Positions 52,535-64,000 are shown, counted from the stretch's first letter. The stretch: DNA of 64,000 nt from Arthrobacter globiformis (GCF_030818015.1 NZ_JAUSZX010000001.1:4650001-4714000); one strand, 5' to 3'. The notes: generated from the letters alone by a model not told the origin. Numbers and translations are program-made.

Positions 52535-53335
52535 ATGACGTACACAGTGAACTGCTCCATCCTGCTGACGGAACTGCCCCTGCTCGAGCGCCCCGCAGCC
52601 GCGAAGTCGGCGGGTTTTGACGCCGTCGAGTTCTGGTGGCCGTTTGAGAGCTCAGTCCCTTCCGACGCCGAGACCACGGCTTTCGAGCGCGCCATCACCG
52701 ACGCCGGCGTCCAGCTCTCCGGCCTGAACTTCAACGCCGGCAACATGCCCGGCGGTGACCGCGGCCTGGTCTCCTGGGTGGGCCGTGAAGGTGAGTTCAA
52801 GGACAACATCGACGTCGTCGCCGGCATCGGCGAGCGCCTCGGCTGCAAGGCCTTCAACGCCCTCTACGGCAACCGCCAAGAGGAATTCAGCCCGGAGGAG
52901 CAGGACGAACTCGCGGCCAAGAACCTGGCCGCGGCTGCCGAGGGCGTGGCCCGGATCGGCGGAACCGTCCTCCTAGAACCCGTCAGCGGAGCCCCCCGGT
53001 ACCCGCTCCTCAAGGCCCAGGATGCGCTCGACGTGATCGCCCGGGTCAAGGCGGAATCCGGCGCGCAGAACATCAAGCTACTCGCCGACTTCTACCACCT
53101 GGCTGTCAACGAAGACGATGTCGCCGCGGTCATCGAAAAGCACGCCAAGGACTTCGGCCACATCCAGATTGCCGACAACCCCGGCCGCGGGGCTCCCGGA
53201 ACCGGTGAGCTTCCCCTCGGCGAGTGGATCGCCCGCAGCCGCGAACTCGGCTACGAGGGCTACATCGGGCTCGAATACAAGGAACCGCAGGAAACCGCCT
53301 TCAACTGGGCCATCCGCGAACACGCTTCCAACTAG
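52535..53335 (+). CDS. hyi: Hydroxypyruvate isomerase
   Basis: Encodes 266 residues, ATG 52535 with GGAAGGA upstream. TIM-barrel of the xylose-isomerase-like family: MTYTVNCSILLTELPLLERP, FWWPFESS, FNAGNMPGGDRGLVS, LLADFYHLAVNEDD, GHIQIADNPGRGAPGTGEL and YIGLEYKEP. The metal-binding Glu, Asp and His residues lie in the VLLEPVSG, ADFYH and QIAD segments. Interconverts hydroxypyruvate and tartronate semialdehyde. First gene of a glyoxylate-assimilation operon with gcl and glxR. Confidence 0.93.
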   Translation: MTYTVNCSILLTELPLLERPAAAKSAGFDAVEFWWPFESSVPSDAETTAFERAITDAGVQLSGLNFNAGNMPGGDRGLVSWVGREGEFKDNIDVVAGIGERLGCKAFNALYGNRQEEFSPEEQDELAAKNLAAAAEGVARIGGTVLLEPVSGAPRYPLLKAQDALDVIARVKAESGAQNIKLLADFYHLAVNEDDVAAVIEKHAKDFGHIQIADNPGRGAPGTGELPLGEWIARSRELGYEGYIGLEYKEPQETAFNWAIREHASN

Positions 53336-53432
53336 TCCCCACCCGCACCCTAACCTCGCAAGCTCGGTCAGGGAACCCGGCGGGCGTGGGCCCAGCACCC
53401 GCACCACCACAGACTTCAGAAAGAGAACCATC

Positions 53433-54311
53433 ATGAGCAACGTTGCAGTCATCGGACTCGGAATCATGGGCCTTCCCATGGCCATCAACCTCGTCAAGGC
53501 CGGCCACACCGTCACCGGCTTCAACCGCAGCCAGGACAAGATCGACAAGCTCGTCTCCGAAGGCGGCAAGGGCGCCTCCAGCATCGCGGACGCCGTCAAG
53601 GACGCCGACGTCGTCATCACCATGGTGCCGGACTCCCCCGATGTTGAGGGCGTCGTCAGCGGGCCCGAGGGCGTCTTCGCCAACGCCAAGCAGGGCACCC
53701 TCTGGATCGACGCGTCCAGCATCCGCCCCGACGTCGCCAAGCGACTCTCGGAAGAAGCAACCGCAGCCGGCATCCGCCCCCTCGACGCCCCGGTCTCCGG
53801 CGGCGAACAGGGCGCCATCGACGCCGTCCTGTCCATCATGGTCGGCGGCGACAAGGCAGACTTCGAGGCAGCCCAGGACGTCCTGAACGCCGTCGGCAAG
53901 ACCATCGTCCACGTCGGCCCCTCCGGCTCCGGCCAGACCGTCAAGGCTGCCAACCAGCTGATCGTCGCCGTCAACATCGAGGTCCTCGGCGAGGCCATCG
54001 CCTTCCTCGAGGCCTACGGCGTGGACACCGACGCAGCCCTCAAGGTCCTTGGCGGCGGCCTCGCCGGTTCCAAGGTCCTGGACCAGAAGGGCCAGAAGAT
54101 GCTGGACCGCAACTTCGACCCCGGCTTCCGCCTGGCCCTGCACCACAAGGACCTCGGCATCGTCACCTCCGCAGCCCGCGAAGCCAACGTCTCCATCCCG
54201 CTCGGCGCCGTCGTCGCCCAGCTCGTCGCCGCCACCGTCAACCAGGGCGACGGCGGCCTGGACCACTCGGGACTCTTCAAGCAGGTCCTCCAGCTCTCTG
54301 GTCGAAAGTAA
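53433..54311 (+). CDS. glxR: Tartronate semialdehyde reductase (2-hydroxy-3-oxopropionate reductase)
   Basis: Encodes 292 residues from ATG 53433 (AAGAGA upstream; an open frame extending to 53118 overlaps hyi). Rossmann motif [10 protein letters not shown] (8-17), [14 protein letters not shown], the beta-hydroxyacid dehydrogenase signature [11 protein letters not shown], and catalytic Lys in [18 protein letters not shown]. Reduces tartronate semialdehyde to D-glycerate with NAD(P)H. Between hyi and gcl, as in glyoxylate pathways of other bacteria. Confidence 0.93.
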   Translation: MSNVAVIGLGIMGLPMAINLVKAGHTVTGFNRSQDKIDKLVSEGGKGASSIADAVKDADVVITMVPDSPDVEGVVSGPEGVFANAKQGTLWIDASSIRPDVAKRLSEEATAAGIRPLDAPVSGGEQGAIDAVLSIMVGGDKADFEAAQDVLNAVGKTIVHVGPSGSGQTVKAANQLIVAVNIEVLGEAIAFLEAYGVDTDAALKVLGGGLAGSKVLDQKGQKMLDRNFDPGFRLALHHKDLGIVTSAAREANVSIPLGAVVAQLVAATVNQGDGGLDHSGLFKQVLQLSGRK

Positions 54312-54466
54312 ACCAGGCCGGAAGTGAAGCACCTCCGGCAGTAGCCGGACAACAAGCGAAACCGGAGATCCGCCGTCGTACTTCAACGACGGCGGCTCCC
54401 CGAGTACACCCAAAATCAGCCCAATTCAGCCCGCAAGGGCACCCCAAAGCTTTCAAGGAGCACACC

Positions 54467-56245
<1,779 letters not shown>

Positions 56246-56329
56246 CAACCTGCAGGACTGACACCCAGCAGGACTGGCACCCAGCGGGACAAAACAGCCG
56301 CACCCAAAAGTACCGAAGATAGGCAAGCA

Positions 56330-57541
56330 ATGCGCATCGTGATCGCGCCGGACAAGTTCAAGGGCTCACTCTCCGCCCCGGACGTCGCCCGGCACCTTGA
56401 AGAAGGGCTCCGGAAGGGCTCCGCCACAGCGGCCGGGCCGTGCAGCCTAGAGGGACAGGGCACCCTTGAGGTACTGCGGATTCCCGTGGCCGACGGCGGC
56501 GAGGGCACCCTCGACGCCGCCGTCGGCTCCGGCTTCACCCGCCGCCGCGCCGTGGTCAGCGGCCCCACCGGGCAGCCGCTGACGGCGGAGTTCGCGGTCC
56601 GCGGCCGGGAGGCCGTGATCGAAATGGCCGCGGCTTCCGGCCTCGCTGCCCTTCCCGGGTACGACGGCGGGCGGCCGGGTTCCGCTTCTGCCCGGACCGC
56701 CAGCAGCCTGGGCACCGGGGAACTGATCCGCGCGGCGCTCGACGCCGGCTGCCGGCAGATCATCCTGGGTGTCGGCGGCAGCGCAAACACCGACGGCGGC
56801 GCGGGCGTGCTGCAGGGACTCGGCGCCCGGCTGCTCGACGCCGCCGGCAACGAACTCCCCCTGGGCGGCGCGGCCCTGGCGGAGCTGGCGGCCATCGACT
56901 TCTCCGGCTTCGACACCCGGCTGGAGGAGTCCCGCTTCGTCCTGGCGAGCGACGTGGACAACCCGCTGCTCGGGCCGGAAGGCGCGGCGGCCATCTTCGG
57001 ACCGCAGAAGGGCGCCACCGCCGCCGACGTCGGCGAACTGGACGCCGCCCTCGCCAACTTCGTCCAGGTCCTCGCCGCGGAGATCGGGCCGCGCGCGGTC
57101 AAGGCCGCCAACGCGCCGGGCGCCGGAGCGGCAGGCGGCGTCGGCTACGCCGCCATCGCGGCACTGGCGGCATCACGCCGGCCGGGCATTGACGTCGTGC
57201 TTGAATTCACCCGGCTGGCCGAGCGGCTGGCCGGCGCGGACCTGGTGATCACCGGCGAAGGCAGCCTGGACGAACAGAGCCTGCTGGGCAAGACGCCCAT
57301 GGGCGTTGCCCGGGCGGCTGCCGGGGCCGGCGTGCCGGTGCTCGCCGTGTGCGGCCGCACCACCCTGGACGACGGGCAGATCAGCCGCTCAGGTTTCCGG
57401 CAGGTCTACCCCCTGACGGCGCTGGAAAGCAATGTAGAGATATGTATAGCTGAAGCAGGCCGACTGCTTGAAGAATTGGGTCAGCACATCGGCGTGCACC
57501 TGACCGACAGTGCTTACACGAAGGAGCCCCTGAATGTCTGA
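56330..57541 (+). CDS. Glycerate kinase (GlxK/GarK type)
   Basis: Encodes 403 residues. [20 protein letters not shown] starts the family; [13 protein letters not shown], the [20 protein letters not shown] loop, [19 protein letters not shown] and [23 protein letters not shown] are typical. Phosphorylates D-glycerate, feeding glycolysis. About 20-25 residues longer than E. coli GlxK, mostly in the N-terminal insert around [12 protein letters not shown] and at the C-terminus, which overlaps the allantoinase start by eight bases. The C-terminal 30 codons are A/T-richer than the rest. Confidence 0.9.
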   Translation: MRIVIAPDKFKGSLSAPDVARHLEEGLRKGSATAAGPCSLEGQGTLEVLRIPVADGGEGTLDAAVGSGFTRRRAVVSGPTGQPLTAEFAVRGREAVIEMAAASGLAALPGYDGGRPGSASARTASSLGTGELIRAALDAGCRQIILGVGGSANTDGGAGVLQGLGARLLDAAGNELPLGGAALAELAAIDFSGFDTRLEESRFVLASDVDNPLLGPEGAAAIFGPQKGATAADVGELDAALANFVQVLAAEIGPRAVKAANAPGAGAAGGVGYAAIAALAASRRPGIDVVLEFTRLAERLAGADLVITGEGSLDEQSLLGKTPMGVARAAAGAGVPVLAVCGRTTLDDGQISRSGFRQVYPLTALESNVEICIAEAGRLLEELGQHIGVHLTDSAYTKEPLNV

Positions 57542-58877
57542 AGAACGCTTTGACCTGGTCATCCGGGGCCGGCGCATCCTCACCACCGCCGGGATCGCCG
57601 CCCGTGAAGTGGGCGTGCGCGGTGGAAAGATCGTCGCCCTCGAGCCGCTCGGCAACGGCCTCGCCGGCGCCGAGGTAATCGAGCTCGCCGACGATGAAAC
57701 CCTGATCCCCGGCCTGGTGGACACCCACGTCCACGTCAACGAGCCCGGCCGCACCGAGTGGGAGGGGTTCGCCTCCGCCACCCGGGCCGCAGCCGCCGGC
57801 GGCGTGACCACCATCATCGACATGCCGCTGAACTCCATCCCTCCCACCACCAACGTGGAAGGCCTCAAGCTCAAGCGCGAGGTGGCCGAGGACCAGGCCT
57901 TCGTGGACGTCGGATTCTGGGGCGGCGCCATCCCCGGCAACAAGGCCGACCTCCGCCCGCTGCACGACGAGGGCGTCTTCGGCTTCAAGTGCTTCCTGCT
58001 GCACTCCGGCGTGGACGAGTTCCCGCACCTGGAGGCGGACGAGATGGAGGAGGACATGCGCGAGCTGAAGTCCTTCGACTCGCTCATGATCGTCCACGCC
58101 GAGGACTCGCACGCCATCGACCACGCACCCCACCCCGGCGGCGCCCACTACTCCACTTTCCTGGCCTCCCGCCCCCGCGGCGCCGAGAACAAGGCCATTG
58201 CCGAGGTGATCGAGCGCGCCCGCTGGACCGGCGCCCGCGCCCACATCCTGCACCTGTCCTCCTCTGACGCGCTGCCCATGATCGCTTCGGCAAAGCGCGA
58301 CGGCGTCCACCTCACCGTGGAAACCTGCCCGCACTACCTCACGCTCATGGCCGAGGAAATCCCCGACGGCGCCACCGCCTACAAGTGCTGCCCGCCCATC
58401 CGCGAGGCCTCCAACCGCGAGCTCCTCTGGCAGGGCCTGCAGGACGGCACCATCGACTGCATCGTCTCCGACCACTCGCCCTCGACGCTGGACCTGAAGG
58501 ACCTCGAAAACGGCGACTTCGCCGTTGCCTGGGGCGGAGTCTCCTCGCTGCAGCTGGGCCTGTCCCTCATCTGGACCGAGGCCCGCCACCGCGGCATCCC
58601 GCTGGAGCAGGTGGTGTCGTGGATGGCCGAGAAGCCGGCCGCACTGGCCCGCCTCTCCAACAAGGGCCAGCTTGCCCTGGGCTACGACGCCGACTTCTCC
58701 GTCTTCGCCCAGGACGAGGCCTTCGTGGTGGACGTGTCCAAGCTCAAGCACAAGAACCCCATCACCCCGTACGACGGCAAGGCACTCTCCGGCGTGGTCC
58801 GCCGCACGTACCTGCGCGGCAGCGTGGTGGACGGCCAGACCCCCGGCGGCAAGCTGATCCGCCGCGGCGGCATCTGA
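57534..58877 (+). CDS. allB: Allantoinase
   Basis: Encodes 447 residues. Zinc motifs: [20 protein letters not shown] (first His pair), FKCFLLHSG with the carboxylated Lys, [21 protein letters not shown] (His) and [12 protein letters not shown] (metal Asp). Opens allantoin to allantoate, the first step of allantoin use. Starts inside the glycerate kinase gene, AAGGAG eight bases upstream. Allantoate amidohydrolase and ureidoglycolate lyase must be encoded elsewhere, as they are not in the window. Confidence 0.95.
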   Translation: MSEERFDLVIRGRRILTTAGIAAREVGVRGGKIVALEPLGNGLAGAEVIELADDETLIPGLVDTHVHVNEPGRTEWEGFASATRAAAAGGVTTIIDMPLNSIPPTTNVEGLKLKREVAEDQAFVDVGFWGGAIPGNKADLRPLHDEGVFGFKCFLLHSGVDEFPHLEADEMEEDMRELKSFDSLMIVHAEDSHAIDHAPHPGGAHYSTFLASRPRGAENKAIAEVIERARWTGARAHILHLSSSDALPMIASAKRDGVHLTVETCPHYLTLMAEEIPDGATAYKCCPPIREASNRELLWQGLQDGTIDCIVSDHSPSTLDLKDLENGDFAVAWGGVSSLQLGLSLIWTEARHRGIPLEQVVSWMAEKPAALARLSNKGQLALGYDADFSVFAQDEAFVVDVSKLKHKNPITPYDGKALSGVVRRTYLRGSVVDGQTPGGKLIRRGGI

Positions 58878-58887
58878 GGACCGCGCG

Positions 58888-59685
58888 GTGGCTGTGCATG
58901 CCCATTCACCGCGCGGCACTTCTGCCCCCTGGGGCGCCAAGGCCCACGGTGCTGCCAACGCCCCCAGAACTGCCATGGCCCCAGGGACTGCAAAGGCCCA
59001 CGGCCTGGCTGTCTGGGTAGCTCCCCCCGAAGGCCAGGACATCGATCCGGAGGTCCTGGCCCGGGCTGCCGAGCTGGTGCTGGCGCGGGCCCTTCAATTT
59101 GCTCCGGAGGCGGAAGTCCACTGGCCCGCCGCCGGAGCTGCAACTTCCGCCGCCGGGACGCACCCGGGCACGCCCCCAGGGGAGGGGGAACCCAACGGTG
59201 CGCCCGACGGCGGAACTCCCGTGCCGCCGTCGTCCTCCCTGGAGGATTCCCCGTACCCGGACCCCTCGCAACAGGTACCGGCGCAACAGGAACCAGCGGA
59301 ACTGGAGTTCCCGGAAACGGACGACGGCGGCGCACCCCACCTCCCGCCGTCGGCCGGTCACGTCAGCCGGGTGGCCGTGGACCTGGCCCAATCAGAAGTG
59401 CTGCTGGACGGTGAGCGGGTGCCTTTGACCGGCGTCGAATTTAAACTGCTGCGCTACCTCGTGGAGCACTGCTCACGGACCGTTGACCGGGAGGAGCTGC
59501 GGCTGTTCCTGGAGTCGTTCGACAGCCCCGGCGCCGCGACCCGTTCCATCGACGTCTACGTGGGGCGGGTGCGGCGTAAGCTGCGCGACGGCCGGCACGC
59601 GATCGCCACGGTCCGCGGCGGCGGCTACCGCTTCATCAGCGGGCCCGCAGCAACCGTGCGCGGTCCGGCGGAATACAGTATCTAG
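58888..59685 (+). CDS. Orphan OmpR-type winged-helix DNA-binding protein
   Basis: Encodes 265 residues from GTG 58888. The C-terminal ~95 residues form a Trans_reg_C winged helix: VAVDLAQSEVLLDGERVPLT, GVEFKLLRYLVEHCSRTVDR, SIDVYVGRVRRKLRDGRHAI and TVRGGGYRF. No receiver domain precedes it; instead there are about 160 residues, starting with repetitive Ala/Pro-rich sequence (GAANAPRTAMAPGTAK), a short conserved-looking helix (PEVLARAAELVLARALQF) and a long Pro/Gly/Glu linker. Ten bases after allB, so it may be cotranscribed. Could be a phosphorylation-independent regulator; targets unknown. Confidence 0.75.
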   Translation: MAVHAHSPRGTSAPWGAKAHGAANAPRTAMAPGTAKAHGLAVWVAPPEGQDIDPEVLARAAELVLARALQFAPEAEVHWPAAGAATSAAGTHPGTPPGEGEPNGAPDGGTPVPPSSSLEDSPYPDPSQQVPAQQEPAELEFPETDDGGAPHLPPSAGHVSRVAVDLAQSEVLLDGERVPLTGVEFKLLRYLVEHCSRTVDREELRLFLESFDSPGAATRSIDVYVGRVRRKLRDGRHAIATVRGGGYRFISGPAATVRGPAEYSI

Positions 59686-59769
59686 GGCTGCTGTTATCCA
59701 TTTCAGTCCGATCGGTCATTGTGCTTGACCAGATTTTTCGCTCGACCCAGATCCATCAGAAGGAATGCC

Positions 59770-60249
59770 ATGAGCCCCAAACTGACCACCAAGCTCCAGC
59801 CCGGAACCCAGGCGCCGGACTTCACCCTGCGGGACGCAGAAGGCAAGCAGACCGCGCTGACCGACTACCGCGGCAAGAACGTCATCGTGTACTTCTACCC
59901 CGAGGCCGCCACCCCCGGCTGCACCACCGAGGCCTGCGACTTCCGCGACAACCTGGCCTCGTTCCAGGGCTCGGGCTACGCGGTGCTGGGCATCTCCCCC
60001 GATGCGCCGGAGAAGCTGGCCAACTTCACCGGCGACTTCGGGCTCACCTTCCCGTTGCTTGCTGACGAGGACCACGCCGTGGCCTTGGCCTACGGCGCCT
60101 GGGGCGAGAAGCTCATCGACGGCGAGGTGCACGAGGGCATCGTCCGTTCCACCGTCGTTTTGGATCCCGAGGGCAAGGTTACGCTGGCCCAGTACCAGGT
60201 CAAGGCGCAGGGCCACGTCCAGGCGCTCCGCGAGCAGCTCGGCGTCTAA
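59770..60249 (+). CDS. bcp: Thioredoxin-dependent peroxiredoxin, BCP/PrxQ type
   Basis: Encodes 159 residues from ATG 59770 with AGAAGGA upstream; an open frame to 59719 is not conserved. PGTQAPDFTLRDAEGKQTAL, peroxidatic Cys51 in TPGCTTEACDF with the resolving Cys56 four residues on, as in PrxQ alpha. ADEDHAVALAYGAWGEK and STVVLDPEGKV complete the fold. Reduces hydrogen and organic peroxides in the cytoplasm. Monocistronic, followed by tandem repeats and a large hairpin. Confidence 0.93.
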   Translation: MSPKLTTKLQPGTQAPDFTLRDAEGKQTALTDYRGKNVIVYFYPEAATPGCTTEACDFRDNLASFQGSGYAVLGISPDAPEKLANFTGDFGLTFPLLADEDHAVALAYGAWGEKLIDGEVHEGIVRSTVVLDPEGKVTLAQYQVKAQGHVQALREQLGV

Positions 60250-60254
60250 CCCGG

Positions 60255-60350
60255 ACGCTTCCTCACCTTTGGTCGTCTAGATTCAAACGCTTCCTCACCT
60301 TTGGTCGCCTCACCCCAAACGCCTCCCCACCTTTGGTCGCTTAAGGCGAA
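60255..60350 (+). repeat. Three tandem 32-bp repeats
   Basis: Units start at 60255, 60287 and 60319. Each has ACGC(T/C)TCC(T/C)CACC then TTTGGTCG, followed by about ten variable bases ending in AA. A fourth unit begins at 60351 (ACGCTCC) but turns into the hairpin. Located between bcp and purU; no spacer-like unique segments as in a CRISPR. Confidence 0.85.
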
Positions 60351-60389
60351 ACGCTCCTGCAAGAACTGCAGGAGCGTTTCGGCTTAAGC
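60339..60389. terminator. 23-bp hairpin between convergent bcp and purU
   Basis: Arms 60339-60361 and 60367-60389 pair with one mismatch; loop AGAAC. It starts within the third tandem unit. Serves as a bidirectional terminator, with GCGTTT on each strand. Confidence 0.85.
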
Positions 60390-60412
60390 GGCAGGACCTG
60401 AGGAAGGATCCC

Positions 60413-61312
60413 CTACTTCAGGACCACAGTCCGGTTGCCGTTCAGGATGATCCGGCCTTCGCAGTGCCAGCGGACGGCGTTGCTGAGCGCCTTGCACTCG
60501 GTGTCCCGACCGGCGGCGACCAGGTCCTCGGGGCCGAAGGTGTGGTCCACCTCCACCACCTGCTGCGCGATGATCGGCCCCTCGTCGAGTTCCGCGTTCA
60601 CGTAGTGCGCCGTGGCGCCAACCGTCTTCACTCCGCGGGCGTAAGCCTGGTGGTACGGCTTGGCACCCTTGAACGACGGCAGGAACGAGTGGTGGATGTT
60701 GATCGCCTTGCCGTCCAGCTTCCGCGCCAGGTCGTCGCTGAGGACCTGCATGTAGCGGGCCAGCACCACCAGCTCGACGTCGAGCTCGTCCACGATTTCC
60801 AGCAGCCGGGCCTCCGCCTGCGGCTTGGTGGCCGCGGTGACGGGGACGTGGAAGAACGGGATGCCGTGCCAGTCCACGAGTGTCTGATGGTCGGTGTGGT
60901 TTGAAACCACGCCCACAACTTCGATGGGGAGTTCCCCCACCCGGGCCCTGAAGAGCAGGTCGTTGAGGCAGTGGCCGAACTTCGAGACCATGATCAGGAC
61001 CTTGCGGCGTGACCCGTTCCGTTCCAGCCGCCACTTCATGTTGTACTTCTCGGCCACCGGGGTGAACCCGGCACGCAGCTGCTCCAGCGTGGATTCGTTG
61101 CCGTCGGACGCGAAGTGCACCCGCATGAAGAAGTGGCCTTCGGACCGGTCGCCGAACTGCTTGTTGTCGATGATGTCGCAGCCGTATTCCAGCAGGAAGC
61201 CGGAGACGGCGTGCACGATGCCAGGGCCTTCGGGGCAGTCCAGGGTCAGGACGTGCTCGACGCCGCTGCTTGCCTGCCCGGAGGCTCGGTCCTCAGTCTG
61301 AATAGCAGTCAT
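60413..61312 (-). CDS. purU: Formyltetrahydrofolate deformylase
   Basis: Encodes 299 residues. N-terminal ACT domain (about 20-95: HVLTLDCPEGPGIVHAVSGF), then the formyltransferase-like catalytic domain with the folate and active-site motifs LVLARYMQVLSDD, INIHHSFLPSFKGAKPYHQA (Asn and His) and NAELDEGPIIAQQ (Asp). Releases formate from 10-formyl-THF. Four bases after sdaA on the minus strand in an operon with sarcosine oxidase, where it recycles one-carbon units made during demethylation. Confidence 0.95.
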   Translation of the reverse strand: MTAIQTEDRASGQASSGVEHVLTLDCPEGPGIVHAVSGFLLEYGCDIIDNKQFGDRSEGHFFMRVHFASDGNESTLEQLRAGFTPVAEKYNMKWRLERNGSRRKVLIMVSKFGHCLNDLLFRARVGELPIEVVGVVSNHTDHQTLVDWHGIPFFHVPVTAATKPQAEARLLEIVDELDVELVVLARYMQVLSDDLARKLDGKAINIHHSFLPSFKGAKPYHQAYARGVKTVGATAHYVNAELDEGPIIAQQVVEVDHTFGPEDLVAAGRDTECKALSNAVRWHCEGRIILNGNRTVVLK

Positions 61313-61315
61313 GGT

Positions 61316-62689
61316 TCAGCACTCAATTACATTCACAGCGAGGCCTCCTCGAGAGGTTTCCTTGTACTTGGTTTTCATGTCTGCGCCTGTCTCGCGCATG
61401 GTCTTGATGGCCTTGTCCAGCGACACCTTGTGGCTGCCGTCCCCGTGCAGGGCCAGCCGCGCGGCGTTGATGGCCTTGACACTGGCGATCGCGTTCCGCT
61501 CGATGCACGGGATCTGCACCAGGCCGCCCACGGGGTCGCAGGTCAGCCCCAGGTTGTGTTCGATCCCCACCTCGGCGGCGTTCTCCACCTGTTCGGGGGT
61601 GCCGCCCAGCACCTCGCAGAGCCCGGCCGCGGCCATGGAGCAGGCCGAGCCGACCTCGCCCTGGCAGCCCACCTCCGCACCGGAGATGGAGGCGTTGATC
61701 TTGAACAGAATCCCGACGGCGGCTGCGGCCAGCAGGAAGCGGACGACACCGTCGTCGTCGGCTCCGGGAACAAACTTCACGTAGTAGTGCAGGACCGCCG
61801 GTACGATGCCGGCCGCCCCGTTGGTGGGGGCGGTGACGATGCGGCCGCCGGCCGCGTTCTCCTCGTTGACGGCCAGCGCGAAGAGGTTCACCCACTCCAT
61901 GGCGCGGAGCGGGTCGGTGCTGCCGGAGTCTTTGGACAGCGTCTGGAAGAGCGACGGCGCCCGCCGCCTTACGTTCAGCCCGCCGGGCAGGATGCCTTCC
62001 GCGGCGCAGCCGTTCTCCACGCATTCGCGCATGACGGCCCACAGCTTCAGCAGTTCCTCGCGGAGCTCCGTCTCGCTGCGCCACACCAGCTCGTTGGCGA
62101 GCATGACGTCCGAGATCGACATGCCTTCGCGCTTGCAGATCTCCAGGAGTTCGTTGGCAGTGGTGAATGGGTACGGCAGCGGGGTTTCATCCGCCACCAC
62201 CTTGGCGCCGGCGTCGGCATCGCCGTCAACCACGAAGCCGCCGCCGATGGAGTAGAAGCTCCGCTCGCTCAGCACCGTACCGGCGTGATCGAGGGCGCGG
62301 AAGGTCATGCCGTTGGGGTGGGCCGGCAGCGACTTGCGCCGGTGCAGCACCACGTCCTCGTCCCAGTTGAAGTCCACCCGGTGGTCCCCGCCAATCCGCA
62401 GTTCGGCGTCCAGGGCGGCGGCTGCCACCTGGTCATCAGCGGTGGACGTGTCAACGGTTTCCGGTTCCAAGCCCTGCAGGCCCAGCACCACTGCCTTGTC
62501 GGAGCCGTGGCCCCGGCCAGTGGCACCAAGGGACCCGAAGAGCTCTGCCTGGACCCGGGTTGTGGCACTGAGCAGCCCGCCGCCCTTGAGCCCGTCGGCG
62601 AACTGCTTTGCCGCCCGCATCGGGCCGACCGTGTGTGACGACGACGGCCCGATGCCAACGGAAAACAAGTCCAGGGCGCTGAGCGCCAT
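61316..62689 (-). CDS. sdaA: L-serine ammonia-lyase, single-chain iron-sulfur type
   Basis: Encodes 457 residues from ATG 62689; the frame open to 63070 runs over soxG. Beta-domain [24 protein letters not shown], then alpha-domain with the catalytic/cluster region: [52 protein letters not shown] (two Cys ligands of the [4Fe-4S] cluster) and QIPCIERNA (third). Converts serine to pyruvate and ammonia. Its ATG overlaps the soxG stop by one base (TGATG), so expression is coupled to sarcosine oxidase. Confidence 0.94.
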   Translation of the reverse strand: MALSALDLFSVGIGPSSSHTVGPMRAAKQFADGLKGGGLLSATTRVQAELFGSLGATGRGHGSDKAVVLGLQGLEPETVDTSTADDQVAAAALDAELRIGGDHRVDFNWDEDVVLHRRKSLPAHPNGMTFRALDHAGTVLSERSFYSIGGGFVVDGDADAGAKVVADETPLPYPFTTANELLEICKREGMSISDVMLANELVWRSETELREELLKLWAVMRECVENGCAAEGILPGGLNVRRRAPSLFQTLSKDSGSTDPLRAMEWVNLFALAVNEENAAGGRIVTAPTNGAAGIVPAVLHYYVKFVPGADDDGVVRFLLAAAAVGILFKINASISGAEVGCQGEVGSACSMAAAGLCEVLGGTPEQVENAAEVGIEHNLGLTCDPVGGLVQIPCIERNAIASVKAINAARLALHGDGSHKVSLDKAIKTMRETGADMKTKYKETSRGGLAVNVIEC

Positions 62690-63324
62690 CAGGGTACCTC
62701 GGGGGAAGCGAACTCCCTCATGGCGTCCAGGAGCCAGCGGCCCAGGTAGTCCGCGAACGAGGCGCGGGGAAACAGCCGGAAGCTTTCCTCCCCGGTCTTG
62801 AACAGGACCACCGGGATGTTGCCCACCTCGGTGTTCAGGGCGGTGCCCGGCTTGAGGGTGCGCGGGTGCAGGTCCAGGGCGCAGCCCTTCTCCAGCACCG
62901 CCCGGGCCCGCGGGCCGGAGAGCTCGAACGTGGTGCGGTTGGCGGACAGGTCCACCACCTGTCCGGCGCCGTCGCCCAGGGCGGACTTGAGGGAGCCGAT
63001 CAGGTCTCCGCCCAGGGAGTCGTGGGCGTCTTCCGGGGCCACCACCAGGAACTCCTGCGGACCGAGCCACAGGACGCTGACCCGTTCCGTGCCGCGGACC
63101 TCGCCGCAGCGCTCCGGCAGGCCGCCGGTGACGGAGGCAATCCGGGCGCCGGCCTCGGAGCTGCGGTCCACCCGGACGCCGGCCATGGTCTGGAACGGGC
63201 CCTCTTTGAGGGTGACTGTTCCCTGCACGGACCCGGAGTCGAATGCTTCGGCCAGGTGTGAGGCTGGGCTGCGGCGGATTTCCCGGAGTCCATTGATGCC
63301 TGTGAAGGCTGCGGTGTTAGCCAT
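62689..63324 (-). CDS. soxG: Sarcosine oxidase gamma subunit
   Basis: Encodes 211 residues from ATG 63324 (GAAGGGA upstream; a TTG at 63348 is less likely). [65 protein letters not shown] and [22 protein letters not shown] match the gamma subunit of tetrameric sarcosine oxidase. The subunit completes the heterotetramer that oxidatively demethylates sarcosine to glycine, with THF and O2. Overlaps the soxA stop by eight bases. Confidence 0.92.
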   Translation of the reverse strand: MANTAAFTGINGLREIRRSPASHLAEAFDSGSVQGTVTLKEGPFQTMAGVRVDRSSEAGARIASVTGGLPERCGEVRGTERVSVLWLGPQEFLVVAPEDAHDSLGGDLIGSLKSALGDGAGQVVDLSANRTTFELSGPRARAVLEKGCALDLHPRTLKPGTALNTEVGNIPVVLFKTGEESFRLFPRASFADYLGRWLLDAMREFASPEVP

Positions 63325-64000
63325 CTTTGCGGGTCCCTTCGGGGTCAAACAGTACGGTTTCTGCCACGACTACGTCGACGAGCTGGTTGCCGGCGGCGGC
63401 CACCAGGGTCTCGCCGATCCGGTTGCGGCCGTTCTTGATCAGGGCCAAGCCGAACGAGCGGCCCAGTGCGGCACTGTGGTAGCTGGAGGTCACGAAGCCC
63501 TGCATCGGGACGGGGCCGTAGGCGGGGCTCGCCGGGATGCCCTTCTCCACCAGCTGGGTTCCTTCCGGAAGCTTCAGCGAGCCGTCCACCGGCAGGACGC
63601 TGACCAGGTGCTTGCGGTCATCGCGCTGCGCGTCCACCCGGGAGTAGGAGCGCTTGCCGATGAAGTCCTTGGCCTTGGAGACGATCCATTCCATGCCGGC
63701 ATCCTGCGGGGTGACGGTGCCGTCGGTGTCCTGCCCGACGATCGGGTAGCCCTTCTCGGCACGCAGCACGTGCATGGTCTCGGTGCCGTAAGGGGTGATG
63801 TTGAACTCGGCACCGGCCGCGGCCACGGATTCCCAGGTGTTCAGCCCGTACCAGGACGGCACGTTGATTTCGTAGGCCAGTTCACCGGAGAACGAGATCC
63901 GGCAGATGCGGGCCTGCACGCCGGACGCGAGGGTGGTTTCGCGGAAGGTCATGAACGGGAACGCCTCGGCGTCGAGGCCGCCGTTGGCGGCCAGTTCCGG
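63317..64000 (-). CDS. soxA: Sarcosine oxidase alpha subunit, C-terminal part (runs off the right edge)
   Basis: 227 residues are visible, with the start outside the window. The segment [71 protein letters not shown] and [20 protein letters not shown] is the GCV_T-like folate-binding part of the alpha subunit, related to the glycine-cleavage T-protein; it binds THF and captures the methyl carbon. soxB and soxD are expected upstream, outside this window. It is the first visible gene of the soxA-soxG-sdaA-purU run. Confidence 0.93.
   Translation of the reverse strand, partial: PELAANGGLDAEAFPFMTFRETTLASGVQARICRISFSGELAYEINVPSWYGLNTWESVAAAGAEFNITPYGTETMHVLRAEKGYPIVGQDTDGTVTPQDAGMEWIVSKAKDFIGKRSYSRVDAQRDDRKHLVSVLPVDGSLKLPEGTQLVEKGIPASPAYGPVPMQGFVTSSYHSAALGRSFGLALIKNGRNRIGETLVAAAGNQLVDVVVAETVLFDPEGTRKDG

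Noticed and set aside
57381..59042. 553-codon minus-strand frame opposite allB
   Set aside because: Gly/Ala/Val-rich antisense shadow of a well-defined allantoinase and its neighbours.
60255..60350. CRISPR array
   Set aside because: Only three units in direct tandem, no unique spacers of uniform length, and no cas genes.

Overview
The window is high-GC, tightly packed actinobacterial chromosome. Gene content and arrangement suggest a soil Micrococcaceae of the Arthrobacter / Pseudarthrobacter / Paenarthrobacter group: RbsABC- and Xyl-type sugar ABC systems, LacI and ROK regulators, PL11 rhamnogalacturonan lyase, allantoin/glyoxylate and sarcosine catabolism, many ATGA gene overlaps and GTG/TTG starts. 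Genus is an inference from gene content; no rRNA, tRNA, CRISPR array, phage or intact insertion sequence was seen.

Layout. (1) 1-7600, accessory-looking: tail of malate synthase, a small unknown ORF, a secreted EF-hand-like protein, a beta-propeller lipoprotein, a DUF3105 protein, a decayed IS256-type transposase, a small membrane protein, a cold-shock protein, and an unrecognised two-gene operon (6056-7584). Short repeated IS-like fragments are scattered here. (2) 7900-18206, sugar/nucleoside catabolism: a minus-strand operon (substrate-binding protein, single-domain ATPase, permease, phosphotriesterase-family hydrolase, GATase1-like protein, ribokinase), divergent from a LacI regulator plus M20 hydrolase; then a nucleoside hydrolase divergent from a second LacI regulator. 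Both promoter regions carry a GTAATCGATTAC palindrome. (3) 18737-25067, xylose: oxidoreductase-xylA-xylB on minus, divergent from a ROK regulator and aldose 1-epimerase. (4) 25452-35331, one long plus-strand cluster: two-domain ATPase, two permeases, binding protein, GMC flavoprotein plus gluconate-2-dehydrogenase-subunit-3-like partner, isochorismatase-like hydrolase, aldo/keto reductase, GlcG/HbpS-like protein. It looks like a complete uptake-and-oxidation pathway for an unidentified sugar, glycoside or polyol and is the best candidate for an undescribed system. (5) 35732-44172, household and miscellaneous: heterodimeric ABC exporter, YbaK-like deacylase, PhzF, a small P-loop kinase, an SRPBCC protein with a low-complexity tail. 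(6) 44402-52234: rhamnogalacturonan lyase with a LacI-type operator, ArsR/SRPBCC pair, and a LysR-divergent operon (enoyl-CoA hydratase, acyl-CoA synthetase, MHS-type transporter). (7) 52535-58877: hyi-glxR-gcl-glycerate kinase-allB, converting allantoin-derived glyoxylate to phosphoglycerate. (8) 58888-64000: an orphan winged-helix protein, a peroxiredoxin, a 32-bp tandem repeat, then purU-sdaA-soxG-soxA on minus (sarcosine to glycine, one-carbon units and serine to pyruvate).

The window is dominated by regulated carbon and nitrogen scavenging modules typical of plant-litter or rhizosphere actinobacteria. Starts were moved inward from the longest ORF where a clear Shine-Dalgarno and family length supported it.
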